The translations under genes were made by a program, and so were the position numbers. A model generated the notes under the pieces. That model ran no database searches, was not told where the DNA came from, and worked only from the letters and a program-made list of their open reading frames with translations. A stretch of 64,000 nt of DNA from Platanthera guangdongensis (taxonomy: Eukaryota; Streptophyta; Magnoliopsida; Asparagales; Orchidaceae): NCBI GenBank assembly GCA_039583875.1, contig CM077155.1:11015046-11079045 (forward strand), written 5' to 3'. Numbering within the stretch: the first letter of the stretch is position 1; every line of letters starts with the position of its first letter. Of the stretch, positions 20,224-31,623 are shown piece by piece.

Positions 20224-22819
20224 ATGGCTTCGTCTTCAAAGCTTGGGATCAAGAGTGAACTCATTTCTACAGGAATTGCAGAGATTCAGACGATTTCAAG
20301 AATGTTCTACTTCTACTCGAAACCGTCGGGCTGTCTTTGTTCTGGAACACCCTTGCCGCATTCTAACTTTCTGTTGATGAAGAGTTCTTCTAGCACGCCA
20401 AAGTTAAAATGAATGGCAAGGTGATCAAGTCAAAGATTAAAGATATTAAGGTAAAGATGACTGCCCTCTCTGTTTCTCAATTTCTGCAACTTCCAGTAAT
20501 AGATGAAGAAGATGATCTGGAAGAAACTGATGATGAGAAAGCTTATAGTTTCTGTGGGATTCCCCACTCATCCCACACAATTAAAAGACAATTCATGAAT
20601 GCTGAAAGCAAGTTACTGGGAGACATACTGGGCAAAGTACTTCTATGCAAAACCAGTTCTATAAGTTATATAACACATGTGTTCTTTGATTTAATGACAA
20701 TAGTTATCTGTAGAAAGAAGTTCCAGTTGGGTATGATATTATTTGACAAGATTAAGGCCTGCATTAAGAGCCCAAACTATGGCAGGATAATTTATCTCTA
20801 CCTAAATCAGATGAATCCAAAAAAATTTCCCATGAAAAAAGAGCCCTCCACCACATGAAGAAGGTGTCCATTACCTCCATCCAGAGATGGGAGGTTAAAT
20901 TACAGAAGGCTGATAAAGCTCTACAGGAAATTGAAGATGTGGGCAGGACTCCATCTCCTCTTTCACATTAGATAACTGATTCAGTTATTGAGGGCGAGCC
21001 TGCCCCATCTGTCTCAGCACATCAAACTCTAGCTCTAGCACCAATCTCTTCAGAAATTACAGCTCCAGTCAATCCACCTGCTGCTACAGAAATTCCATCC
21101 CAGGTTACTGCTGCTGCCAATATAGTCTCAGAAGAAATTCCATCTACCTCTGCTGCTACACCCTCAATTCCATATGTTGCTGCTGCCACTTCCCCTCTGC
21201 TAAATACAGAAGACACAGTTTTTCCTGCTGCTGAAGATCTTCTAGATGCTGAAAATATGACAGATGCTCAGAATCATGAACAGCTTTTGTCTACTGATGA
21301 AGACATAAGCAGGATGATAGATTATCTCACTTCCAAAGAGCATCTATCCCCTATACCTGCTGATCATCCTTCCTCTCCAGCAACATCTCCTAAGTCTCCT
21401 AACCAACCAGCTAAGTCTCCAGCAAAGTCTCCTCCTAAAGCAAAAAAATCTCCAGAAGCTGAAAAATCACCTGTACATGAACCTAAGAGATCTCCAGAAG
21501 ATTTACATGATGATGAAGTTGTTTCAATTCATGATTCAGAAGATGACATTCCAGTAGAAGTTGCTGAACCACCCCTTCCAAGTCTATATCTTAAGATTCC
21601 ATCTTTTCTACCAATAGATGCTGAAGATGAGGACAACATTGTCAACAAATAGAAAGCCTCTACCTCCATAGTTGTAATTGAAGAAATTTCTCCATGGACA
21701 ACCCCTGTTGTGCCTCCTCCCTCCAATTAGCCTATAACATTTCCCGAAAATTCTATTCTAAGCAAGATTGATGCTTTGCTGACTGCTCAAAGAGCTTACT
21801 TTGATTCTTCTCTTAAGGTTGTCATTGATAAAATGACTATTAGAAAAAGAAATGAGTCGAGGATTTAATGAAATCCAAAACGACACAGATGAATTTAAGA
21901 GACTCTTGCAAATAGGTGGAAAAGCTATAGACCATACAATTACAAGCATTGGTACTATTATGGAGCAATCAGTCACCCTTGCTCATAATCAGATTCTACT
22001 AGACAAGAGAGCTGATGAAAGGAATTTCACATCTTGTGAAAAAGTAGGACAATTCAAAGAGAATGTGATCAGCACCCTCTCCCTAGAAGTCAGAAAGGGG
22101 GAGGATAAAGTGAAAGAGCATCTAGAAAAACAAGCTCAGAAAATGAAAAATCAGTGGGATGATCAAATCAAAGATATCCATACATCTGTAGTTAAAGAAA
22201 TCAAGAGTACTAAGTTGTATACTTATGATACTGCTATTTGGATGCATAATAAGCTATTTCCTGAACTAGTCATGGATCCTAATGCACCTCCTCCTGCAAA
22301 CCTGGATGTCAACATGCCAATATTTTCTCCACCTCCAGAATACTTTGAAAGACCACCTCCAGATTAGTTTGAAGGTCCCCCTCCTGATGTTTATGAACAG
22401 GTGTGAGAATCAAAACAAACAGGTATGCATCCTCATCCTCCAAAAGTTCAGAAAGGCAAAAGAATGAAATATGGTGATGGAGCCTCAGCAAGTAGATCAA
22501 CTCCACATCCAGAAGCTGAAGGGAAAAGACCTCAAGAGTATACTGAAGTTGGAGTCCTACTTCCAAGTCTCTTATTCTTGGAACTCTGAAACTAGTAGTT
22601 GATTACAATGAAAAGAGAAGCTTGCATTACAACTCTGATGAATGAGATTTATATGAGAATTCTCTCACATAGAGAAGGATTTATGATAGAATATATGGCA
22701 GAAATAATATCAAGGCTCCACCTAGACCTCTTAAGTATTTCCCCAAGCCATTCAACTACCAAAAGAGACAACAAGAGAAGTTAGAGAGACAGGAAAAGCA
22801 ACATCAACAAGATCAGTAA
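20224..22819 (+). pseudogene. Third ORF of E ('env-like' position), plant-transposon-protein-like N-domain
   Basis: Located between pol and the 3' LTR, where Sireviruses carry an extra ORF often called env-like. No signal peptide or membrane segment is visible here, so I avoid that name. The first 62 codons (from the ATG at 20224) hit a stop; the next frame (20409-20858) holds KVIKSKIKDIKVKM...FLQLPV and LLGDILGKVLLCK...ICRKKFQLGMILFDKI. A Ser/Pro/Lys-rich middle follows (21257-21652, repeated KSP), then a helical, probably coiled-coil region (21852-22367: MSRGFNEIQNDTDEF ... YTYDTAIWMHNKLFPELV) and a Pro-rich end. Stops at 20407, 20856, 21650 and others make it a pseudogene. The 3' end is close to the insertion point of A. 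Confidence 0.7.
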
Positions 22820-22846
22820 ATTGAAGATGCTGGAAGTTCTCATTAT

Positions 22847-22851
22847 GTTTG
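22847..22851. repeat. Target site duplication of A, left (GTTTG)
   Basis: GTTTG directly precedes the 5' LTR of A and is repeated at 59926-59930 right after its 3' LTR, proving one insertion event for the whole 37-kb interval. Confidence 0.9.
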
Positions 22852-23159
22852 TGTTGGGTATTGTATCCACAATAATGCAGATTTGGTGAAGTCACCCTTG
22901 AACTAAGATGAATTAAGTTGTATTTGATGTGTTGTTTGAGTTATGTGTTTGCAAGATTAAATTGCCAAGTGTAGACCAATGTCAGTCTACAATGGGTAAC
23001 CAAACACAGGACCATACAATGTAATCCCTCATTGTGTGATCCATGGGTTGACTCATGTGTAGCCTCTCTATTGGGATACACTTCATGTTTCAAGCACTAG
23101 GATTGATGGAGAAAGAAGTATTGTTGATTTTATTGAAGAAAGGAAAAATCTCTTGAAGG

Positions 23160-23910
23160 AAAATTTTCTAAGTCTTTCACTCGAGTAGAAGTTTAAGCAC
23201 TCGAGTCGAACACTTAGCAAATACTCGAGTAAATCTGTCTGTACTCGAGTAAGGGGAATGGCTCTCGAGTAGTCTGAACATAGCTCTCGAGTGCTCAAGT
23301 CCATTACTCGAGTAGACTTTCTCTTATTCTCGAGTTAACAGATTTTCGTCTCAAAAAATATTCTAAGTCCTTTACTCGAGTAGTCATGTTAACCACTCGA
23401 GTAGATAAGTCTTTTATCTCGAGTTACAGAAGAAAGATTCTCGTGTTCTTTTACCCCACTCGAGTAGTTCAGTTCATGTACTCGAGTAGTCTTTCTACTA
23501 CTCGAGTAGTCCTGTTCTAATACTCGAGTGACCAGATTTTATCTCTTAGAATTTTTCTAAGTCCTATACTCGAGTAGCAGAATTCCTTTACTCGAGTAGT
23601 TAATCTACTTCTCGAGTATTTCAGTTTCAGTACTTGAGTTACCATGATTCATCTCCCAAAAAAATTCGCCAAGTCTTTGATTCGAGTAATCCTTCTACCT
23701 CTCGAGTAGTTTATTTCTACCTCTCGAGTAGTTCATCTCCACGATTCATGTTATACTTCTAGCACTCGAGTGTTTCTTATTTCACTCGAGTGATTACGAA
23801 GTTTGTTCTGAATTTCCCCAAGGACATCTTCTCGAGTAGTCTGCTTTTATCCTCTCGAGTAATCATATTAGTACTCGAGTAGTTTATATTTCACTCGAAT
23901 ATTTAGAAAT
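23160..23910 (+). repeat. ACTCGAGTA palindrome cluster in A LTR
   Basis: About 25 CTCGAG words in 750 bp, most within ACTCGAGTAG or CTCTCGAGTAG. The cluster lies upstream of the TATA box, in U3. The same cluster recurs at 58360-59090 in the 3' LTR. Confidence 0.9.
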
Positions 23911-24017
23911 CTTTTCTAGAATTATGCTAAGTCCATAACTGACGGGATTTTCAAATGTCGTGACGTGATTGGTCCACGTGTACGTCATTAATGCTAATTA
24001 TGACCGTTAGGGAGATC

Positions 24018-24027
24018 TTATATAAGG
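24018..24027 (+). promoter_or_regulatory. TATA box of A LTR
   Basis: TTATATAAGG; the 3' LTR has TTATATAAAG at 59205-59214. It probably drives the genomic transcript. Confidence 0.65.
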
Positions 24028-24738
24028 TCTTGTCAAATTCGACTAACCCTAACAACAAGCTGTCAAGATTTACTCTAAGAAATCTGAATCCAATTTTCTC
24101 TGTCTAAAAACGGAAACCGCCACCCTCTTCATCGTGCAGATCGGCTAGGGTTTTCGACCAAGAAGATTCATATCAAGATTGACTTACAGATTGAGATTGT
24201 TCTTCAACTCCTCATCATCTCTCAAATCGTGTGAGTCAAATAAATTACATATCCAGATCTTGCCGAGTCTCTTCTTCAACATTTTTTGATAAAGCCACAA
24301 AGATCAAGGAAGAAGACCTTGACCGAGATTTTCCAGATCTGAGAAAATTACTGTTTGTATTTCATTTTCTCCATTTATTTTTGTAGGAGATTATTCTCCA
24401 AGTGTAGGAGCTTTTGTCTCCAAGTTGTAGGAAGTTTTTATCTTTTGAGTGTAGATCCGTGTTGTGGATCGAGATTATAGGAACTTTGTTTCGAGGCGTA
24501 GGATTGGTTTTCAATCCGAAATAGTGGAGTAGCCGAGTCTAGTGATTTGCTAGATCGGTGAGTGGAAAGTGGATGTACACAAGGCTGGGGAATCACTATA
24601 AATCTCTATAATATCTGTGATTGTTAGTAGATTTCTGTGTGTATAGATCTTTAAATTTTTATTCCGCAAAAAAGACGCACAACTCACCTATTCACCCCCC
24701 TCTAGGTGATTTAGGTAGATAACTGAATAACTTTCAAT

Positions 24739-24750
24739 TGATATCAGAGG
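24739..24750 (+). promoter_or_regulatory. Primer binding site of A (initiator tRNA-Met type)
   Basis: TGATATCAGAGG matches TGGTATCAGAGC at 10 of 12 positions and lies 2 nt after the LTR end. Confidence 0.75.
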
Positions 24751-24820
24751 GAGGTTGATCACTAAAAGGTTAACACCTTGATTAGATCCGTCTCTAGTTG
24801 TCTTTTGAGATTATCCAAGC

Positions 24821-27117
24821 ATGGACAAGGCCAAAGATTTTGCCAAGCTTCCATTGTGCACAAAGAATAACTTTCTCATGTGGAAAGAGAGAATCTGATT
24901 TTTCATGGAAGCTGTGTATCCAAGGATCTTCATGATCGTTGAAGAAGGTCCTTACGTTCTGATAACCGTCTCCACTATAGATCCAACAAAGAAGGTTCCT
25001 AAGAAATTGATGGATCTCGACAAAGATGAGATTGCACTTGTCTCTCTAGACAAGAAGGCCAGGAATATAATATCATGTGCAGTTGATGACTCCATGTTGC
25101 AGAACCTGATCCACTGCCAGTCTGCTAAGGAGATATGACAGTCTCTCGTTACCTTAATGGAAGGCACATAAGAGGTTAGGTATGATAGAAGATCCCTTCT
25201 TAATCAGAAATATGAAGCCTTCCGACAAGGACCCAAGGATACCATTGATGACACGTTTGAAAACTTCAAAATAGTCAATGGCCTAAGAGTCTACGGCCGA
25301 GTCTTCACAAATGGAGAACTAAATGATAAATTCTTGAGATCCTTAACCAAGGAATAGGATAACAAGGTTTGTGCAATCCGGGAATTTGGAAAGCTAGTTG
25401 AGACAGACCCGCAGAATCTCTTCGGGAAGCTTATGTCATACGAGCTGCAACTCAATACAAGAAAAGCTGAAGAAGAGAAGAGCAGGTCCTCGTCCAAGGA
25501 GAAGTCTGTTGCTCTCAAGGAAGACACCTCAAGGAAGTCCAAGGCTATCTCTCCTGCCCTAGCAGAAGAAGTAAGTGAAGAAGAAACCTCGGCGCCAAGT
25601 ACCTCAGACTTGGAGCTATCTGAAGGAGAGTTCTCTCTACTCTCACGATAGTTCAAGAGATTTTTGAACAAAAAGAAACAATGGAAAGGCAAGGATGCCT
25701 CCTACAGAAGATCACGACATGATGGTGATCAACACAGAAAAGGCTCAAGCAGCCACGACAGGTATACTACTAAACCGAACAAACATATTTCCACTGACAT
25801 TGTTTGTTAATGTTGTAATAAGTCAGGTCATATCATTGCTGACTGCCCCCACAAAAAGGAGGCTGGAAGAAGAGAAGAAAAGAAATCTTCTTACAATAAG
25901 AAGAAGACAAAAAAGAGCCTAATAGCCAAGAAGGGCAAAACTCTAAGCGACTCTAACTCATCTGAGTCGAGTGAAGAAGAAGAAACCTACTTTGGGCTTA
26001 TGGCTCAAACAGATGATGAACAAGAGCCCCAGTTCACTAGGAAGGTAAACTCCACACTCCTCTTTCTGATTCTGATATTTCTGAGCATGATCATGATGAC
26101 AGCTCTTCTGACGATGAGTCTGAACTCATGGACCAGTACAAGGAGTTAATCAAGACTTACGACAAATGTCGATGAGTCGTGAAAACTCAAGCTAAAGAGA
26201 TAAAATCTCTGAAAGCTGAAGAGAGCACCTTGAGAGAGGAAGTCGCTAAGACTGACTCACTCAGATAGAACTTCAGTGCTGCCATTGAAGAATATAACAA
26301 GGCTCTCGAGCACATAGACCTTAAGGAGAAAAATCATAAAAGAACTGGAAGCGCAACTTGAAGCCGAAAAGAAACTTGTTGAAAGTTTCTCAAAGCCGAA
26401 GACTGTTCCTCCTTTCATTGTTGAATTCTCAGCTAAGGCTAAGGGTGATGGGCTAGACCATGTTGAGGCTCCTAGTAAATCTTCTAGGAGGAATAACGCT
26501 CAAAGAAAGAATAAGGCGGCCAAGAAGGCTTTGGCCAAAGAGAAGGGGAAAGCCCATCGAGATCAGACTTCTTTCAAGAAAGTTATATTTCCAACAAATG
26601 AGTTTGATCTTGACTCGTCCTACGGTCACTTGACTAGGCCTACCTATGTAAAACCCAAGTCTCGTTACCAAGGATGGATTCGCCCTAGAAAATTTGGTGA
26701 GAGTGTCTTCAAGACACCTTATGAAGAAATCATTCTTCAGAGCTATGACTCTTATAATCATGGTCATACATTAAGAAGGCACCAAAGGTAAAGCACATTG
26801 TAGAAAAGCCTCTGAAGGAGAAGAAATCATGTGATTGCCATCACCATGAAGCTTCTTCCTCCAAGAATGCTGCCCCTGCTAGACCACCATCTCAAAAGGT
26901 CAAGCAGGAGAATCTAAGGCAAAGATATAACAAGTTTGACTGTTGGTGTTGTGGCAAAATTGGTCACTTTGCCATTGACTGCTGGTTTAATCCCAGGAAT
27001 TTTGCAACTCCACATGTTAGCAATATGAGAAAGACCACTTATAATGCTAATACTCGTAGGCGCAGTGTTCTAACAAGAGACCAAGGTCCCTTTGGGTTCC
27101 TAAGGCAAATTGATTTA
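24821..27117 (+). pseudogene. gag: gag region of A
   Basis: Capsid-type gag of the copia gag-polypeptide family. It starts at the ATG at 24821 (MDKAKDFAKLPLCTKNNFLM), followed by a conserved helical core (IALVSLDKKARNIISCAVDD at about 25040; QSLVTLMEGT; YDRRSLLNQKYEAFR) and an acidic-basic linker. A first CCHC-like knuckle (CNKSGHIIADCP, about 25810-25850) lacks its first Cys context because of a stop. Then come a coiled-coil segment (26120-26400), a basic stretch (26460-26790) and a second intact CCHC knuckle (CWCCGKIGHFAIDC, about 26940). Stops occur at 24897, 25136, 25357, 25649, 25922 and elsewhere. Two knuckles separated by a coiled coil fit Sirevirus gag. Confidence 0.82.
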
Positions 27118-30100
27118 TAATTGCAGGTATGTCCAAAGGCCACCAAAACGCCTATCTGGTATTTAGTTAGTGGATGCTCTCGGCACATGACCGGGACAAG
27201 AAGCCTACTTTAGAACTATCTCCAGTCTTGAATGAGCCAAATGTTATCTTTGGAGGTTCAGACCGAGGAATTACTAAAGGCTATGGTATGATCTCTAACA
27301 GTAGAGTATCCTTCTCAGATGTGGCTTATGTTGAATGGATTGGAACACAATCTCATAAGCATAAGCCAACTTTGCGATAAAGAATATATTGTTGAATTTC
27401 ATGCTGATAAGTGCTTGATAAAATCTGTTGACAATATGGAAACGATTCTATCAGGCACTCGAAGTAGCAATATATTTGTTTAAATTTCATTTGTATAGAC
27501 TCTTCTACACCAATGTGTTTTATGGCTAAAGATAGTGCGTCTCTTGGTGACCAATGACACAAGAGATTAACACATTAATTTCAAAACTATTAATAAATTA
27601 TTTTCACTGAATTTAGTACATGATAACCCAAATGTCAAGTATGTCAAAGATAGACCTTGTCACGCATGCGTAAAAGACAAACAAACAAGGACTACCTTTA
27701 AAAGCGTTATTGGCAAAGATTATAACAGATGTTTACATCTGCTTCATATGAACTTGTTTGGTCCACTGTAAGTTAGAAGTTTGGGAGGTAAAGATTGTAA
27801 GTTGGTTATTGTTGATGATTAATCGCGCTTTGCATGGGTGTTCTTTCTAAAACACAAGTCAGATACTTTTGACATCTTTACAAATTTTATCAGGCAGGTC
27901 CAGAATGAGTACAACTATTCCGTAGTCAGAATCAGAAGTGACAATGGAACAGAGCTCAAGTCTGGGACCATGACAGTATTTTGTGAAAGCTTGGGTATCT
28001 TTCATGAGTTTTCCTCTCCTTGTATTTCTCAACAGAACGAAGTGCCTGAGAGAAGAAATAAAACACTCATAGAGGCCTGCTGGACCATGTTGAGTGATAC
28101 CTCACTTCCGGAATACTTCTGCGCTGAAGCCGTCAACACTGTATGCCACGTGCAAAATTGAGCACTCATAAATAAGACACCTTACGAACTTCTAAAGGGC
28201 GGGAAACCGACTGTCTCATATTTTAGAAATTTTTTATTGTAAGTGCTTCATACTTAACAATGGCAAGTATCATACCACCAAATTTAGCAAAAAGAGTTTT
28301 GAAGGTATTTTTGTAGGATATAGTAGTCATAGTAAGACATATAGGATATTTAATAGAAATCTCTGGTCGTAGAAGAATCCATACATGTTGTATTTGATGA
28401 GACGAGCTTGTTGCAAAGCAACTCTTCTAGTGTGCTCATTGAAGATGCAGGTACAAAGTTGAATGAAATTAACTTGGATGAACCGACTGAAGAAAAAGGT
28501 GAAAAGTTCATTAAGATCACCACTCCAACCCCTATTGGAGAGGTTGATGATCAAGATGAAGAAATCATCCAAGTTGATGAAGTCACTCCGGTGATTGAAG
28601 AAGAAGTTCCAGATGCAAGAATTCTAGAGCTCAGACAACTTAAGGATCACCCAATGGACCAAATCATAGGAGATCCCCAGGATGGTGTCAAAACTCATAG
28701 AGGTACAACTAACGAGAATTTATATTTAAGTTTTCTCTCTCATATTGAGCCAAAGAAGTTTGAGGAAGCAAACTCAGACGCATCGTGGATAATGGCGATG
28801 GAAGAAGAACTAAATCAGTTCAAGTGCTGTCAAGTATGGAAACTAATTCCAAGACCCAAAGTAAGAATGTCATTGGAACAAAATGGGTCTACAGGAACAA
28901 GATGGACGAGGATGGAACGATCATAAATAACAAGGTCAGACTCGTCGCCAAAGGATATCGTCAAGAAGAAGGAATCGACTTTGACCAGACGTATGCTCTA
29001 GTGGCAAGGCTGGAGGAAATCAGGTTATTCCTAGCATACGCTGCTCTTAAGGGCTTCACTGTCTATCAGAAGGACGTGAAGTCTGCCTTCCTTAATGGTG
29101 ACATAAAGGAAGAGGTGTATGTGGAACAACCTCCAAGTTTCGTTGATTCTAACTTTCCTGATTATGTTTATTTATTACATAAAGCATTATATGGTTTGAA
29201 ACAAGCTCCTCGAGCTTGGTATGAGATTTTGTCTAGCTTTCTTCTTGATAACAAGTTCACAAGGGGAAAGATAGATAAGACATTATTTCTTAGGGAAATA
29301 AAAGGCAAGATTTTGCTAATGCAAATATATGTCGATGACATTATTTTTGGCTCTACTGACGACAACCTCTGCAAGAAGTTTTCTAAACTTATGCAAGGGA
29401 AGTTTGAAATGAGCTGTATGGGCGAGCTGAAGTATTTCTTAGGGCTTCAGATGAAACAATCTGAAGATGAAATTTTCATCTCTCAAACTAAGTTCACCAA
29501 AGAGCTAATTAAGAAATTCAGAATGGAGAACGCAACCTCTATGAGGACTCCAATGGGTTCAACTATGTCTCTGGACAAGGATGAGAAAGGGAAACCATTT
29601 GATGAAACCAAGTACAGAAGCATAATTGGATCCTTGCTCTACCTTACTGCTAGTAGACCACATAATGTTCTCAACATATGTATGTGCTAGATTTCAAGTG
29701 AACTCTAAGGAATCTCACTACGCTGTTGCAAAGCGGATTTTGAGATATCTTAAAGGTACACCAAATCTTGGCTTATGGCACCCAAAAAGTAATGATAATG
29801 AGCCAATTGGTTTTTCAGATGCAGATTTTGCAGGTAGTAAAGACGACAGGAAGAGCACTTCAGAGACTTGCCAATTCCTTGGAAGAAGACTCATTTCCTG
29901 GAGTAGTAAGAAGCAGAACTATGTTGCAATTTCAACGGCTGAGTCAGAGTATATCTCTGTAGGTAGTTGTTGTGCACAGTTGCTATGCATAAAGAATCAG
30001 CTGTAAGATTACAATCTCAAAGTCCAAAACATCCCTTTGTTTTGCGACTCCTCCAGCACAATTGCAATAGACAATATCCCAGTCTCTCACAGCCGGACAA

Positions 30101-30275
30101 AGCACATAGAGCTGTGGTACCACTTCATCTGAGAGCATGTGGAGCATGGGGACATAGATCTACAGTATGTCCCAACAAACAGGCAAATTGCAGACATCTT
30201 CACGAAGCCGTTGGACGAGACCAAATTCTTGTTCTTCAAAATAGAACTTGGAATGCACAACAAAGAAGATTATAG
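27118..30275 (+). pseudogene. pol: pol of A: protease, integrase, reverse transcriptase, RNase H
   Basis: Protease region at 27158-27200 reads WYLVSGCSRHMTG, where the family has DSG: the catalytic Asp codon is Val (27166-27168). The gag-pre-integrase block has CHACVKDKQTRTTFKS (27660-27710). Integrase core at 27780-28165: VIVDD, RSDNGTEL, ISQQNEVPERRNKT. Acidic linker at 28408-28780. RT (28850-29690): [37 protein letters not shown]. RNase H at 29690-30275: [27 protein letters not shown]. Frameshifts near 28850 and 29660 and stops at 27820, 28159 and 30004 show it is inactive. The downstream frame runs on through the palindrome spacer only by chance. Confidence 0.9.
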
Positions 30276-30344
30276 AAGGTGGACTTACAACAAGGCTAGA
30301 TATCAAAAAATCTGTCAAAAGCTGAAATTTTTCAAATTCAGACT

Positions 30345-30590
30345 TTATGACTCGAGTAAGACAAAGACTACTCGAGTAAGAAGTAAGTCACTCGAGTACC
30401 TCCTTGAACTACTCGAGTACTTCTTCAGCCACTCGAGTAAACCTACTCGAGTATTTCTTCAACCTACTCGAGTACTAAGTTGCCACTCGAGACGCATAAC
30501 GACATCACTCGAGTACTTCCAGTTTCTCTCACTCAAGTACTATCTTCTTTTCACTCGAGTACTGCCGATCCACTCGAGTATCAGGAAGCC
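30345..30590 (+). repeat. ACTCGAGTA palindrome cluster between pol and third ORF (A)
   Basis: About eleven CTCGAG words, nearly all ACTCGAGTA, the same flavour as in this element's own LTR. Confidence 0.88.
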
Positions 30591-30697
30591 AATTTTTAAC
30601 TTCAATTCAAATTTTTTTATTCGTAACCCGAGGCTTATGCCGCCCTTTCCAAGGTATGTTAAGCTTCATTACTTTCTTAATCATCATAAATTAGGGT

Positions 30698-30708
30698 TAT
30701 ATAAATAG
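30698..30708 (+). promoter_or_regulatory. TATA box before the third ORF of A
   Basis: TATATAAATAG lies about 150 bp before the ATG at 30850, as in E (20072-20081). It may start a separate mRNA for the third ORF. Confidence 0.6.
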
Positions 30709-30849
30709 AAAAGTACGGAATTCATTTCTCTACACGAATCAAAATCCCTTCACTTGAGTAAAGAAAACAGACCCTTCGTCTTTCGCCGACTGTCGTAGAG
30801 CCCGTGCCGTATCCATCCCCACAGCAGATTTCTCTCAAATCTCTGGATC

Positions 30850-31618
30850 ATGACACCTTCTTCCAAGATTGGAATCGGCTCTGAACTCATCACCGCAGGG
30901 ATATCCGAGTTATCTGACGATTTCAGGAATTTACTCATCCTTCTCGACACCGTCAGCCTGACGTTTATTCTACAGCAACCGTGTAAGATTCTGTTTCCAG
31001 AGGTTGAAGAGTTCTTCAAACATATTAAGGTAAAGAGAAATTGCAAGGTTCTTAAGTCCAAAGTAAAGGGTATCAAGATTAAGCTCTCAAAAAACTATGT
31101 TTCCAACCTTCTTCGACTGTTAGTGGTTGATGAAGAAGACCATCTTGGTCCTGAAGACTCAGATAGGGCCTGTATGTTCTGTGATCTCTCACCAGAAGTA
31201 TAGACCATTCTATGATCAGAGCTCAATCCAGAGAGCGAGTTTCTTGTAGATGTTATTGGAAAAATCCTCCTATGCAAAACAAGTTCAATCAGAGACATTT
31301 CTACCAACATGTTTGATATCATGACAACAATCATCTGCAGGAAGAAATTTCAGTTTGGTATGTTGATTCTAGACAAGATCAGGGAGAGCATCAAGGCTCC
31401 AAATTATGCCAGGATTATCTCACTATTGCAACATGAGATCAATCCTGAGGTCTTCAATTTCTCCAAAGGAACAATTCTACATCACATAAAGAAGGTCTTC
31501 ATCTCATCCATTCAGAGGTGGGACTTGAAGTTGCAAAATCCTGCTCAGGCTTCCATATCCCATGATCAGTCATCTGCAGAAGACAGGACCCCATCTCCCT
31601 CTCCACCTCATATAGATA
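30850..31618 (+). pseudogene. Third ORF of A, N-terminal part
   Basis: Begins MTPSSKIGIGSELITAGISE at the ATG at 30850. Block 1: CKILFPEVEEFFKHIKVKRN (about 30990) and KSKVKGIKIKLSKNYV. Block 2: FLVDVIGKILLCKTSSIRD (about 31230) and IICRKKFQFGMLILDKIRES. The frame is continuous but has stops at 31201 and 31213. It breaks off at 31618, where element B is inserted; the remainder is 56201-57823. Function unknown; the N-domain resembles the accessory ORF of G1 (2-670). Confidence 0.75.
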
Positions 31619-31623
31619 GCACA
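31619..31623. repeat. Target site duplication of B, left (GCACA)
   Basis: GCACA precedes the B terminus TGTAACACCCC and recurs at 56196-56200 after the other terminus. Confidence 0.9.

Larger units (their letters stand above)
22852..24736 (+). repeat. 5' LTR of A
   Basis: Starts TGTTGGGTATTGTATCCACA and ends GAATAACTTTCA. Contains the CTCGAG cluster (23160-23910), a TATA box (24018-24027) and an R/U5 part with repeated GAGTGTAG phrases. The partner is 58035-59925. Confidence 0.95.

Noticed and set aside
23160..23910. Regularly spaced short repeats looking like a CRISPR array
   Set aside because: The repeated word is only 8-10 bp, spacing is irregular, and it sits inside a plant LTR.
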